A DNA stretch of 64,000 bases from Brevundimonas vesicularis (GCF_014204545.1 NZ_JACHLJ010000001.1:1178001-1242000), one strand, 5' to 3'. Shown: positions 24,462 through 34,445, counted from the first letter of the stretch. Notes: generated from the letters alone by a model not told the origin. Numbers and translations are program-made.

Positions 24462-25568
24462 TCAGGCCGCCTTCGGCTTGGTCCAGCGATCGATCATGCG
24501 CTGGGCCGGCAGCTCGACAAGTCGGTGCGCCCCGACGGCGACCGCGACGATGAAGCCGAACATGGCGACGGCGAACAGGTCGTTCAGCCAGACCGAGCCG
24601 AAGTCGATGCGACGAACCGGCACGAGGTCCAGCTTTCTGGCCACGATCATCATCACGGTCAGGATGAACATGTGGACCATGTAAATGGCGAACGACCAGC
24701 GCCCCAAGGTGACCAGAGCCGGGTGGTCCAGCACGCGTGACAGCGCCCCCTCCTCGCCGGCGAAGACCCAGATCAGCGCCACAAAGATCAAGGTGACGGC
24801 GACGGTGATCGGGCCCTGGGCATAGCCGATGAAGACACAGGCCGCGACGATGGCCGCGATCTCCAACAGCGTCGCGGCGCCGCCCTTGAGGCGCGGAATG
24901 CGCGTCCACAGCCCCTGCAGCAGGCAGCCCAGGAAGAAGCCATAGACGGCACGCGGCACAGCGAAGTCATAGGTCGTATTCATCCAGCGCCGGGCGTAGC
25001 TGAGCACCAACACGCCGCCAATGATCGCCAGCACCAGCCCGATCCAGCGGAACCGCTTGGGCGCAATCAGCACCAGCCCTGCGAAGATCAGATAGCAGGC
25101 CCATTCGGCGCTGAGCGTCCACGACGGCCCGTTCCAGGTCAGATAGGGATGCACATGCCAGGCCTGGATCAGCGCCAGATTAGTGAAGATCGCCTCGATC
25201 GACCGATCCCGCGTGAACGGCGGCGCGCTATCGAAATGAAAGACCAGCCGCGCCAGCTCCAGCCCGATGAAGGCCGCCAGCGTTAGCAGATGCAGCGGCC
25301 AGATCCGACCGAAGCGCCGGACCATGAACCGCCCGGCGTCGCGTCCCGACTTCAGTCGGTTCGCATAGGCATGAGCAATGACGAAGCCCGACAGAACGAA
25401 GAAATAATCGACGAACAGATAGGAATGTTGAATGAAACCCCAGTCGCGCCAGTGACTTGCGACCGGCATGTGGAACATCACCACAAGAATGGCGCAGACC
25501 CCGCGCAAGGAATCCAAGGCCTCGAAGCGGCGATGAGCAATGGGAGCGGGTTTAGAAAGGGCGTTCAC
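24462..25568 (-). CDS. acyltransferase 3 family membrane protein (OafA type)
   Basis: These inner-membrane enzymes transfer acetyl or other acyl groups to sugars of O-antigen, peptidoglycan or exported glycans. The 368-residue protein has the family start RFEALDSLRGVCAILVVMFHM with the conserved R and H. It also has LFVDYFFVLSGFVIAH and RRFGRIWPLHL, and about ten hydrophobic helices. Length is normal for the membrane-only form, without an SGNH tail. The acceptor sugar cannot be told from context, since no glycan genes are adjacent. Confidence 0.92.
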   Translation of the reverse strand: MNALSKPAPIAHRRFEALDSLRGVCAILVVMFHMPVASHWRDWGFIQHSYLFVDYFFVLSGFVIAHAYANRLKSGRDAGRFMVRRFGRIWPLHLLTLAAFIGLELARLVFHFDSAPPFTRDRSIEAIFTNLALIQAWHVHPYLTWNGPSWTLSAEWACYLIFAGLVLIAPKRFRWIGLVLAIIGGVLVLSYARRWMNTTYDFAVPRAVYGFFLGCLLQGLWTRIPRLKGGAATLLEIAAIVAACVFIGYAQGPITVAVTLIFVALIWVFAGEEGALSRVLDHPALVTLGRWSFAIYMVHMFILTVMMIVARKLDLVPVRRIDFGSVWLNDLFAVAMFGFIVAVAVGAHRLVELPAQRMIDRWTKPKAA

Positions 25569-25619
25569 GGACGCGTGATAGCGCCGGTCAAGGTTGCGCG
25601 ATAGGGGTCTGACGAGACT

Positions 25620-26024
25620 TCAGTCCGCCCCGGCTTTGAGCGCACGAACAGCGCGACCGCAAAGGTCGCGCAGAGCCGCCTGATCGACATCCTCCAGACG
25701 CGAAACATACAGGCACCCGACGCCGGTCTTCACCTTGCCCAAGCGGGCGACCAGTTGGGCTCGTTCAGGGAAATCCCCAGCGACATAAAGCACCAGATTG
25801 GCTTTTCGCGGCGAGAAGCTGATCAGCGGCCAGCCGCCCTTGGGGCCGCCGTCGTTGCCGAACCCGACGATGGACGATCCCCAAAGCAAGGCCGGTTCAC
25901 CGGTGATCTGAGCCATCATGGCGGCGACGGCGTGAGCGTCAGACCGTCGGCGGGGATCGTCGATCGCAGACAAGAAGGCGTCGACAGAGGCGTCGGTGGG
26001 GCCGGTCTTGGGCGTGCTGGCCAT
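25620..26024 (-). CDS. DUF1801 (YdhG-like) domain protein
   Basis: The 134-residue cytosolic protein fits the DUF1801 fold: VDAFLSAIDDPRRRSDAHAVAAMM near the start, LLWGSSIVGFG in the middle, then FSPRKANLVLYV and CLYVSRLEDVD. The family has no firmly established function and is often seen with small stress-related proteins. It is 3 bases upstream of pntB on the same strand but reads out of it, so it may be the last gene of the pnt transcript. Confidence 0.85.
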   Translation of the reverse strand: MASTPKTGPTDASVDAFLSAIDDPRRRSDAHAVAAMMAQITGEPALLWGSSIVGFGNDGGPKGGWPLISFSPRKANLVLYVAGDFPERAQLVARLGKVKTGVGCLYVSRLEDVDQAALRDLCGRAVRALKAGAD

Positions 26025-26027
26025 GGC

Positions 26028-27452
<1,425 letters not shown>

Positions 27453-27462
27453 GCCCCTCCCC

Positions 27463-27729
27463 TCAAGACGTGCGGGCCAGCCGCCACAGGGCGGCGGCGA
27501 TGAACAGCGGGCCGATGAAGAACAGGGCCCATTCGAAGACGCCCAACGGCCGGTCCTGCGTCACCACGCGAACCAGAATGGCCGAAAAGACTAAGGCGAT
27601 GCCGCAGTCATGGAGCCGCTGCCGCTTGATCGGCGTCTTGGCCCCGAACCAGCCATACAGCCACAGGCCGAAGCCGATGCCGGTCGCAACCCAGGAGCCG
27701 GTGATGGCGATCTGCGCAGCGTCGGTCAT
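27463..27729 (-). CDS. small membrane protein in the pnt operon
   Basis: The 88-residue protein has three hydrophobic stretches (GSWVATGIGFGLWLYGWF; CGIALVFSAILVRVV; FEWALFFIGPLFIAAALW) joined by short charged loops. The start overlaps the previous gene's stop in an ATGA arrangement, and the stop is 10 bases before pntB, so it is almost surely co-translated with the pnt genes. No family is recognised. It could be an accessory subunit or an assembly factor, or just a passenger. Confidence 0.75.
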   Translation of the reverse strand: MTDAAQIAITGSWVATGIGFGLWLYGWFGAKTPIKRQRLHDCGIALVFSAILVRVVTQDRPLGVFEWALFFIGPLFIAAALWRLARTS

Positions 27730-28034
27730 TTCGAACGCTTGTCAAAAGGCGCCAAGGTGCGGCGTCGAATGGCGTAGAAGCCAGTTACAGCAAATACCGC
27801 AGCAGCGACGGCCATCAGACCTGCGTAGAGCCAATCGCGATCTCTCACACCTTCGATCGCCCGCCAGGCCCAAAGCCCGGTTACGGTCGGAAACAAGAGA
27901 ATGCCGACGACAATCTCCACGGTGGATCGCACGGCTTTGGACAAGCGACCGCTAAAAATCACTAACACGATCACTAAAGCTATGACGACGGCTCCGATCG
28001 CCGTCACGACCGCGTCCATCGGCAAAGCGTTCAC
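27726..28034 (-). CDS. small membrane protein in the pnt operon
   Basis: With the GTG at 28034 the protein has 102 residues. It shows three hydrophobic segments (AVVTAIGAVVIALVIVLVIF; STVEIVVGILLFPTVTGLWAW; LYAGLMAVAAAVFAVTGFYAI) and a basic tail. The GTG overlaps the pntA2 stop (GTGA) and follows a GGGGGCGAA ribosome site. An ATG 15 bases on is the alternative. The end overlaps the 88-residue gene. Unknown family. Two linked overlaps place it firmly inside the pnt transcript. Confidence 0.72.
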   Translation of the reverse strand: MNALPMDAVVTAIGAVVIALVIVLVIFSGRLSKAVRSTVEIVVGILLFPTVTGLWAWRAIEGVRDRDWLYAGLMAVAAAVFAVTGFYAIRRRTLAPFDKRSK

Positions 28035-28369
28035 TTCGCCCCCTTCGGAGCGACGGGCCGCTCCTTCTTCTTGTACATCGCCAGCATCCGCCGCGTGACC
28101 ATGAAGCCGCCGAAGATATTGACGCTGGCCAGGGTGACGGCGATGACGCCCGCGCCCTTGGCGATCCATGCGCTGGGGCCGGTCGCGTCACCGGACACGG
28201 CCGCCGCCGCGATCAGGCCGCCGACGATGATGACGCTGGAAATGGCGTTGGTCACGGCCATCAGCGGCGTGTGCAAGGCCGGCGTCACGCTCCAGACGAC
28301 GTAATAGCCGACGAAGATCGCCAGCACGAAGATGGCCAGACGGAAGATGGTGGGATCGACGTGTTCCAT
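28031..28369 (-). CDS. pntA2: NAD(P) transhydrogenase subunit alpha part 2
   Basis: This 112-residue protein is the separate membrane piece of the alpha subunit found in alphaproteobacteria. It has helices FRLAIFVLAIFVGYYVVW, LMAVTNAISSVIIVGGLIA and AGVIAVTLASVNIFGGFMV, with the typical AVTNAISS motif. It pairs with PntB to make the proton channel. It lies 3 bases after the 76-residue gene and overlaps the next gene by 4 bases. Confidence 0.94.
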   Translation of the reverse strand: MEHVDPTIFRLAIFVLAIFVGYYVVWSVTPALHTPLMAVTNAISSVIIVGGLIAAAAVSGDATGPSAWIAKGAGVIAVTLASVNIFGGFMVTRRMLAMYKKKERPVAPKGAK

Positions 28370-28372
28370 GAT

Positions 28373-28603
28373 CTATGTCCTACTTTCGGATCGCGCGGCC
28401 TCGCCGGCGCGGTGCCTGTCCTCCTGCGCCTCCATCCGCTTGGCGAGTTGTATGTTGGACCGCACCACCGCCGCGAGGATGCTGAACAGCACCACGATCA
28501 GCGACACTTTTACGTCAGTGTCTGGACGCCAAATCAATAAACCGGCGAGAAGTAGGGCCATCCCCACGCAAATACCGAGATAGATTTTGAGCTCGCTTAT
28601 CAT
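28373..28603 (-). CDS. small membrane protein between pntA1 and pntA2
   Basis: The 76-residue protein has two hydrophobic segments (IYLGICVGMALLLAGLLIW; VSLIVVLFSILAAVV) and a long charged C-terminal helix (IQLAKRMEAQEDRHRAGEAARS). The start overlaps the pntA1 stop by 4 bases and the stop is 3 bases before pntA2. No family is recognised. In most alphaproteobacteria I would expect pntA1 directly followed by pntA2, so this insertion is unusual. Confidence 0.72.
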   Translation of the reverse strand: MISELKIYLGICVGMALLLAGLLIWRPDTDVKVSLIVVLFSILAAVVRSNIQLAKRMEAQEDRHRAGEAARSESRT

Positions 28604-29733
28604 CCCCGCACCCCCTCATGCACCACGACGCCGCCATTGGTGACCACCGCCGCCTTCAGGATCTCGTCTTCGAGATCGACCGCCAGACCGCCGTCCTTGA
28701 TCAACAGGCCGACGAAGGCGGTCAGATTGCGAGCGTAGAGGGCGCTGGCGTCGGCGGCGATGCGGCCGGGCAGGTTCGACCAGCCGACGATGGTGACGCC
28801 GTTCGCGGTGGTCACGACCTCATTCAGCTTGGAGCCCTCGACATTGCCGCCCGCCTCGACCGCCAGATCGATGATGACCGAGCCGGGCTTCATCGAGGCG
28901 ACATGGGCGGCGGTCAGCAGCACCGGGGCGGCGCGGCCGGGGATCAAGGCCGTGGTGATGACCACGTCCTGCTTGACCACATGGGTCGCGGTCAGTTCGG
29001 CCTGTTTGGCCTGGTATTCGGCCGACATGGGCTTGGCGTAACCGCCGGCGGTCTGGGCGTTCTTGAACTCCTCGTCCTCCACGGCCAGGAATTTGGCGCC
29101 CAGGCTTTCGACCTGTTCCTTGGTCGCGGGGCGGACGTCGGTGGCTGTGACGACGGCGCCCAGGCGACGCGCGGTGGCGATGGCTTGCAAGCCCGCGACG
29201 CCCACGCCCATGATGAAGACCTTTGCGGCGGCGACCGTGCCGGCCGCCGTCATCATCATCGGGAAGCCCTTGCCATAGGCATAGGCCGCCTCGATCACCG
29301 CGCGGTATCCGGCCAGGTTAGCCTGGGACGACAGGACGTCCATGACCTGGGCGCGGGTGATACGGGGCACGAACTCCATGGCGAAGGCGGTGGCGTTGGC
29401 CCCGGCTAGCGCGTCGACGGTCGCCTTGTCGCGATAGGCGTCCAGCATGGCGATAACGACGGCGCCGGGCTTCAGCGCGCTGGTTTCCTGGGCCGTGGGG
29501 CCGCGCACCTTCAGCACGATGTCGGCGCCGTCCAGCACGGCGCGGGTGTCCGGCTTCACGACGGCGCCGGCGGCGGCGTAGTCGGCGTCGGGAATGGAGG
29601 AGCCAAGGCCGGTCCCGGCCTCGACCGTGACGGTCGCCCCCAAGGCGATCAGCTTCTTGACCGTCTCGGGCGTGACGGCGCAGCGCGTCTCGCCTTCGCG
29701 ACGTTCACGGGTGACGGCGATAGCGACGGCCAA
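28600..29733 (-). CDS. pntA1: NAD(P) transhydrogenase subunit alpha part 1
   Basis: This soluble NAD(H)-binding domain (dI) of transhydrogenase has 377 residues. It begins with the alanine dehydrogenase-like stretch VTRERREGETRCAVTPETV. It contains the Rossmann nucleotide site (VFIMGVGVAGLQAIATARRLGA), DVRPATKEQVESLGAKF and the mobile loop around GGYAKPMSAEYQ. It starts the operon. The 130-base gap upstream holds no promoter I can call with confidence. Confidence 0.95.
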   Translation of the reverse strand: MAVAIAVTRERREGETRCAVTPETVKKLIALGATVTVEAGTGLGSSIPDADYAAAGAVVKPDTRAVLDGADIVLKVRGPTAQETSALKPGAVVIAMLDAYRDKATVDALAGANATAFAMEFVPRITRAQVMDVLSSQANLAGYRAVIEAAYAYGKGFPMMMTAAGTVAAAKVFIMGVGVAGLQAIATARRLGAVVTATDVRPATKEQVESLGAKFLAVEDEEFKNAQTAGGYAKPMSAEYQAKQAELTATHVVKQDVVITTALIPGRAAPVLLTAAHVASMKPGSVIIDLAVEAGGNVEGSKLNEVVTTANGVTIVGWSNLPGRIAADASALYARNLTAFVGLLIKDGGLAVDLEDEILKAAVVTNGGVVVHEGVRG

Positions 29734-29863
29734 GCGAATCCCCTCGTTCTTTTCGTTGAACGAAGGTTAGGCCCTTCCGGCGCAGGCCGTCAAAGCACGG
29801 TTATGCCGAAGCTTGGTGAGGGCGCGTGATTTCAGACCGCCGCAAGGCGATCCGATGCAAGGC

Positions 29864-30136
29864 TCAGTGCGCGGCGCCGGGCTTGGACTTCAGCGCCACG
29901 AAGCCGACGCCGCCCAGAACGACCGCGCCGATGACGGCGGCCATGAAGCTGCCGCCCGGGTGGAACCACAGGGTCAGGAACAGCAGCAGCACGGCGATGG
30001 CCAGGCTGCCCCACTTGGCCAGGTTCAGGAAGAGGCGGTAGGTCGAGACCTGTTCACGCACTTCCATATGGCCGTGCAGATAGGCTTGCGCATCGGCGTC
30101 GGCAGGTGCGTTGGCGGTGTCGTGCAGGTCGGCCAT
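29864..30136 (-). CDS. aa3-type cytochrome c oxidase subunit IV
   Basis: The 90-residue protein has an N-terminal polar part, then the family block YLHGHMEVREQVSTYRLF. One or two membrane helices follow (GSLAIAVLLLFLTLWFHPGG; FMAAVIGAVVLGGVGFVAL). Alphaproteobacterial aa3 oxidases carry this small extra subunit, which is not needed for catalysis. The catalytic subunits are not in the window. The same-strand pnt operon begins 130 bases downstream. Confidence 0.82.
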   Translation of the reverse strand: MADLHDTANAPADADAQAYLHGHMEVREQVSTYRLFLNLAKWGSLAIAVLLLFLTLWFHPGGSFMAAVIGAVVLGGVGFVALKSKPGAAH

Positions 30137-30212
30137 TCGTGGAATCCCCTCATCGTTATGGCGGACTTACACCGAGGCGACCGCCCCGCTCAAGCCCGCA
30201 GTCATGCCTTGG

Positions 30213-32006
30213 TCAGGCCAGCGCCTCGAACTGATCGACCAGTCGCTCCAGCCTCTGACAGCCCACGCTCCAGAAGGCCGGGTCGCGCGGGTCCAGACCG
30301 AACGGCTTCAACGCCTCGACATAGGTCCGCGATCCGCCGCCGGCCAGAAGCTCGCGATAAAGGGGCGTGAAGCCGGCCGGATCGTTGCGACGCGCCTCCA
30401 TCAGCGCCGCCACCAGCAGATCGCCGAAGGCATAGGCGTACACATAGAAGGGCGAATGGACGAAGTGGCTGACATAGGCCCACCAGTGTTCGTAGCCGGG
30501 GTTCAGCTTGACCGACGGCCCCAGCGAGGCGCCCATTTCCTCAAGCCACAGCTGATTGATCCGCTGTTGCGACACCTCGCCCTGCAGGCGCTCGTCGTGG
30601 AAGCGGGTTTCGAAACGGTGGAAGGCGATCTGGCGCACGACGGTGTTCAACCCGTCCTCGATCCGGCCGGCCAGCAGGCCGCGCTGCTCGGACTTGGGCG
30701 CCGTGGCCAAGAGGCGGTCGAACGTCAGACCCTCGGCGAAGATCGACGCCGTCTCGGCCAGGGTCAGGGGCGTGTCGGCCAGAAGCGTGCCCTGATCCGC
30801 CGCCAACGTCTGGTGGACGCCGTGACCCAGTTCGTGCGCCAGGGTCAGCACGTCGCGCCGCTCGCCCATCCAGTTCAGGAAGACATAGGGGTGGCGGTCG
30901 GCGGTGACGGGGTGGGCATAGGCGCCCGACTGCTTGCCCGGCCGCGCCCGGCCGTCGATCCACGGCTTGTCGAAGAAGCCGCCCGCCCGGTCGGCGAAGT
31001 CGCCGCCCAGGTCCGAGAAACTGTCCAGCACGATCTCTCGCCCCTGCGTCCAGGTGAAGGCGCGCGGGGCGGTGGTTTCGATGGGAGCGTTGCGGTCCCA
31101 GTGGTCCAGCCGCGCCTTGCCCATCGCCTTAGCCTTCAGCGCATAATAGCGATGCGACAGGCGCGGATAGGCGGCGGCGACGGCCTCGGCCATGGCGTCC
31201 ACGGCCTCGCCGTCCACTTCATTGCCCAGGTGGCGGCTGTCGGCGGGACGTTTGAAACCGCGCCAGCGATCCTCCATCGCCTTGTCGGCGGCGACGGTGT
31301 TCAGCACCAGGGCCAGGGTCGGGGCGCGAGCGGCCAGGGCTTCCGACAGCCCTTCGGCGGCGGCCTTGCGCCGCGCGGGCTTGGCGTCCGACAGGCGGTT
31401 CAGCGCCTCGGCCAGGGTCAGGCTCTCGCTGCCGGCCTTGGCGCGCAGGGCGGCCAGTTGTTCGTCGAACAGGCGCGGCCATTGGGCGGTGATCGGCCCG
31501 CGCTCGGCGATGAAGGTCTCCAGCTCGGCTGACAGTTCGTGCGGCTTCATCGCCCGCACGCGCCGCAGCCACGGCCGCCAGCGCGCCGCGCCCGCATGGG
31601 CGTTCAGGGCCGCTTCCAGCGCCGCATCGTCGATCTGATTTATCTCCAGCGTCAGCCAGACGGTCGGAGTGGCGATGGCGGTGATCTTCTCGCGCACATC
31701 GGCCTCGAACCCTTGCGCCGTTGCATCATCACGCGCGGTCGAGGCCGACAGGAAGGCGTAGGCGCCCAGCGCGCCCAGCACATCGGACGCCTGCTCATAA
31801 AGCTGGATCGTGCGGTCCAACGTCTCACCCAGCGCCTGTGCGTCCTGATCGACCGCCAGCCGCCCCTTCAGCCCGTTCAGCGCCTCGACCAGACCGCGCG
31901 CCTTTTCCAGGTCGGCGGCCACCTTGGCGTCGTCGCGCGACGCATAGAGCTCGGTCAGGTCCCATAGCGGGGCTTCGGCGTTGGGCGTCTTGAAGGGAGC
32001 GTTCAT
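30213..32006 (-). CDS. pepF: M3-family oligoendopeptidase F
   Basis: PepF is a cytosolic zinc endopeptidase that degrades short peptides. The 597-residue protein carries the active site HELGHGVHQ (HExxH) about two thirds along and the third ligand Glu in LAETASIFAEGL. The N-terminal helical cap and the C-terminal LAGGGSRTYVEALKPFGLDP block match the family. I chose the ATG at 32006 (MNAPFKTP). An ATG 21 bases upstream is possible and neither has a strong ribosome site. It is divergent from the tacA-like gene. Confidence 0.93.
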   Translation of the reverse strand: MNAPFKTPNAEAPLWDLTELYASRDDAKVAADLEKARGLVEALNGLKGRLAVDQDAQALGETLDRTIQLYEQASDVLGALGAYAFLSASTARDDATAQGFEADVREKITAIATPTVWLTLEINQIDDAALEAALNAHAGAARWRPWLRRVRAMKPHELSAELETFIAERGPITAQWPRLFDEQLAALRAKAGSESLTLAEALNRLSDAKPARRKAAAEGLSEALAARAPTLALVLNTVAADKAMEDRWRGFKRPADSRHLGNEVDGEAVDAMAEAVAAAYPRLSHRYYALKAKAMGKARLDHWDRNAPIETTAPRAFTWTQGREIVLDSFSDLGGDFADRAGGFFDKPWIDGRARPGKQSGAYAHPVTADRHPYVFLNWMGERRDVLTLAHELGHGVHQTLAADQGTLLADTPLTLAETASIFAEGLTFDRLLATAPKSEQRGLLAGRIEDGLNTVVRQIAFHRFETRFHDERLQGEVSQQRINQLWLEEMGASLGPSVKLNPGYEHWWAYVSHFVHSPFYVYAYAFGDLLVAALMEARRNDPAGFTPLYRELLAGGGSRTYVEALKPFGLDPRDPAFWSVGCQRLERLVDQFEALA

Positions 32007-32163
32007 ACCCCTGTTCTGGGGACGCATGCGATTGGGCGCAACCTTCAGTCACGTTAACCTGCCGGTCACCACGCCCCACAACGCGATTTTCACCTCATCA
32101 CGATTAAAACCGTCCCGAAACGATCCATCCGTGACGGGTTGGGCGACAGTACAAGGGATTTTC

Positions 32164-33615
32164 ATGGCCAAGACCGTCCTGGTCGTTGACGACGATCCGA
32201 CCCAGCGCCGGCTGATCCAGGCCGTGCTGGAGCGGGACGGCAACGCCGTGGTCCATGCCGCCAGCGGCGGCGAGGCCATCGATCGGATGACGCGCGGCGG
32301 CGGGGCCGACCTGATCCTGCTGGACATGGTCATGCCCGAGATGTCGGGGCTGGAATGCCTGGCCGAACTGCGCAGCGCCGGCATCAATGAGCCGGTCATC
32401 GTGCTGACGGCCAACGGCGGCATCGACATGGTGGTCAAAGCCATGCAGGCCGGGGCCCAGGACTTCTTCGTCAAGCCGGTGGGCCCAGAACGCCTGCTGG
32501 TCGGCGTGCGCAACGCCATGCAGATGAAGCGCCTGACCGCCGAGGTCGGGCGCCTGACCAAGCGTGTCCAGGGCCGCACCAGCTTCGACGATATCGTGGG
32601 CGACAGCCCGCCGATGCGCATCGTCAAGGCGCTGGGCGCCCGGGCCGCCAAATCGTCCATCCCCGTCCTGATCACCGGCGAGAGCGGCGTCGGCAAGGAG
32701 GTCATCGCCCGCGCCCTGCACGGCGCCAGCGACCGGGCGGGCAAGCCCTTCGTCGCCGTCAACTGTGGCGCCCTGCCCGCCAATCTGATCGAATCCATCC
32801 TGTTCGGACATGAGAAGGGCGCCTTCACCGGCGCCGTGGACAAGACGCTGGGCAAGTTCCGCGAGGCGGACGGCGGCACCCTGTTCCTGGACGAGATTGG
32901 CGAACTGCCGCTGGACATGCAGGTCAAACTGCTGCGCGCGCTGCAAGAGGGCGAGATCGATCCCGTCGGCGGCAAACGCCCCATCAAGATCGACGTACGC
33001 ATCGTCTCGGCGACCAATCGCGACCCGGCCCAGCAGGTCAAGGACGGCGCCTTCCGCGAGGACCTGTTCTATCGCCTCAATGTCTTCCCGATCGAGGCCC
33101 CCGCCCTGCGTGACCGGCGCGAGGACATCGCGCCCCTGGTCGATCACTTCATCGCCCGGTTCAACGCCGAGGAGGGCAAGCGGATCGCCGGATGCGCGCC
33201 TGAAACCCTTGCTCTGCTGCAAGGGTTCGACTGGCCCGGAAACGTCCGACAGCTGGAAAATGCAGTGTTCCGCGCCATCGTCCTGGCTGATGCGCCCTTC
33301 CTTCAGCCGCACGATTTCCCCGCGATTTCAGGCGTCGCCGCGCCAATGCCCGACGCCCAGCCGCTACAGGCCGCCAAAGCCGCCGGCGCCCAGACCGACG
33401 CCGCTGCGCAGGTCGATCAGCCGATCCGCATCCTGGACGACCGCGGCCATCTGCGCACGCTGGAAGACATCGAACGCGACCTGATCCAGCACGCCATCGA
33501 GGTCTATGCCGGGCACATGAGCGAGATCGCGCGCCGCCTCGGCATCGGCCGTTCGACCCTATACCGCAAGGTCCGCGAACAGGGCTTGGAAGGTCAACTG
33601 AAGGAAGCGGGCTGA
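32164..33615 (+). CDS. tacA: sigma-54-dependent response regulator, TacA-like
   Basis: The 483-residue NtrC-type activator has a receiver (D9, D10, phospho-acceptor D54, K104) and an AAA+ domain with Walker A GESGVGKE (172-179), the sigma-54 contact loop GAFTGA (219-224) and Walker B LFLDEIGE. A linker leads to a Fis-type helix-turn-helix at the end (MSEIARRLGIGRSTLYRKV). In Caulobacter, TacA of about this size is phosphorylated by the ShkA-ShpA relay and switches on stalk genes. The assignment rests on architecture and on gapR lying two genes away, as I recall for the Caulobacter locus. The ATG at 32164 is preferred because the upstream extension has no domain. Confidence 0.88.
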   Translation: MAKTVLVVDDDPTQRRLIQAVLERDGNAVVHAASGGEAIDRMTRGGGADLILLDMVMPEMSGLECLAELRSAGINEPVIVLTANGGIDMVVKAMQAGAQDFFVKPVGPERLLVGVRNAMQMKRLTAEVGRLTKRVQGRTSFDDIVGDSPPMRIVKALGARAAKSSIPVLITGESGVGKEVIARALHGASDRAGKPFVAVNCGALPANLIESILFGHEKGAFTGAVDKTLGKFREADGGTLFLDEIGELPLDMQVKLLRALQEGEIDPVGGKRPIKIDVRIVSATNRDPAQQVKDGAFREDLFYRLNVFPIEAPALRDRREDIAPLVDHFIARFNAEEGKRIAGCAPETLALLQGFDWPGNVRQLENAVFRAIVLADAPFLQPHDFPAISGVAAPMPDAQPLQAAKAAGAQTDAAAQVDQPIRILDDRGHLRTLEDIERDLIQHAIEVYAGHMSEIARRLGIGRSTLYRKVREQGLEGQLKEAG

Positions 33616-33643
33616 GTCTCTCGCAATTCATGGCGTAAACTGA

Positions 33644-34060
33644 TCACTCCGGCGGCTTCCTGCCCCACCGCCGTTTCGGCTCTTCGCCATTGGCCTTTGC
33701 GGTGATCTCTTTCAGCTTGCGGCCCTGCATTGCCGAGAGAGCTTGGCCTGGCGCGCCCTTTTCGGGGTCGGCGAAGGCGCGGCCGTGGGTTTTCACGCGC
33801 TCGCTGACCGAATCGATGAACTCGCCCTCCCATTCGGACAGCGAAACGCCCGCCTTATCCGCCGCGCGGCGAGCGCGTTTCAATGCATTCAACGCAGCGC
33901 GCTTAGCCGCCTCGCGCTGCATCTCGAAGGGGCTGGGCAGCTTCTCCTTTTTGGCGCTACCGCCCTTTGGGCTGCTTGAGCGCAGATTGGATGCGCCGTC
34001 GCCTTTCAGGCCGCCTGATCGCGACAGCCCGCCTCCTGGCTTGAAGGGGGTGCGCTTCAA
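33644..34060 (-). CDS. basic protein of unknown function beside gapR
   Basis: The 138-residue protein is Lys/Arg-rich. A low-complexity N-terminal half (Gly, Ser, Pro, Lys) precedes a helical part with LSEWEGEFIDSVSERV and LSAMQGRKLKEI. This resembles a WE-x-F ... L-x-x-Q-x3-L helix pair that I associate loosely with phage or replication-related proteins. No catalytic motif is visible. A REP-like palindrome (33954-33983) lies inside the coding region and encodes part of the low-complexity stretch. It follows gapR by 12 bases, so the two are probably co-transcribed. The function is unknown. DNA binding is only suggested by its charge. Confidence 0.65.
   Translation of the reverse strand: MKRTPFKPGGGLSRSGGLKGDGASNLRSSSPKGGSAKKEKLPSPFEMQREAAKRAALNALKRARRAADKAGVSLSEWEGEFIDSVSERVKTHGRAFADPEKGAPGQALSAMQGRKLKEITAKANGEEPKRRWGRKPPE
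33954..33983 (+). repeat. REP-like palindrome, copy A (inside a gene)
   Basis: This 30-base element has outer arms GCGCT/AGCGC and inner arms GCCC/GGGC around TTT. It matches copy B (34468-34497) at 27 of 30 positions and lies within the 138-residue gene. Confidence 0.7.
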
Positions 34061-34072
34061 GCCGGGTCAGCC

Positions 34073-34348
34073 TCAGATCTCGCCGAGCGCCGACAGGTAG
34101 AGGTCCAGGATGGCGTCCTCTTCCTGACGCTTGGCCTTGTCCTGCTTTCTGATGCGGATGACCTTGCGCAGGATCTTGACGTCGTAGCCCTCGCCCTTGG
34201 CTTCGGCGAAGACCTCCTTCATGTCGGTCATGACGGCCTGCTTGTCCTCTTCGAGCCGCTCAAGGCGCTCGATGATGGTGCGAAGGCGGCCCTGCGCCGT
34301 GGCGGTGAGAACGTCTGAACCACCGTCGAACGAGGCGTCGTCAGCCAT
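34073..34348 (-). CDS. gapR: nucleoid-associated protein GapR (DUF2312)
   Basis: GapR forms a clamp around overtwisted, AT-rich DNA ahead of replication forks and transcription, and helps topoisomerases remove positive supercoils. It is essential or near-essential in Caulobacter. The 91-residue protein shows the family core RLRTIIERLERLEEDKQ followed by VFAEAKGEGYDVKILRKVIRIR and a C-terminal acidic helix. Length and motifs match DUF2312. It lies between the basic 138-residue gene and rpmJ, both on the same strand. Confidence 0.95.
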   Translation of the reverse strand: MADDASFDGGSDVLTATAQGRLRTIIERLERLEEDKQAVMTDMKEVFAEAKGEGYDVKILRKVIRIRKQDKAKRQEEDAILDLYLSALGEI

Positions 34349-34416
34349 GGGGAATACTCCAGAAATCAGGCGCGGACGCTAACCATGCGGACAGGCGCGC
34401 GACAACCGCGAACACG

Positions 34417-34445
34417 AAAAAGGCCGCGGACAGAAATCCGCAGCC
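34417..34445 (-). terminator. terminator downstream of rpmJ
   Basis: On the minus strand a 9-bp stem (GGCTGCGGA with TCCGCGGCC, one G-T pair, 6-nt loop) is followed by TTTTTCG. It lies about 100 bases past the rpmJ stop and about 70 bases upstream of gapR, so it insulates gapR from rpmJ. Confidence 0.8.

Noticed and set aside
30111..31532. 473-codon plus-strand open frame opposite pepF
   Set aside because: pepF has the HExxH site in the other strand, and this frame shows no domain or ribosome site.
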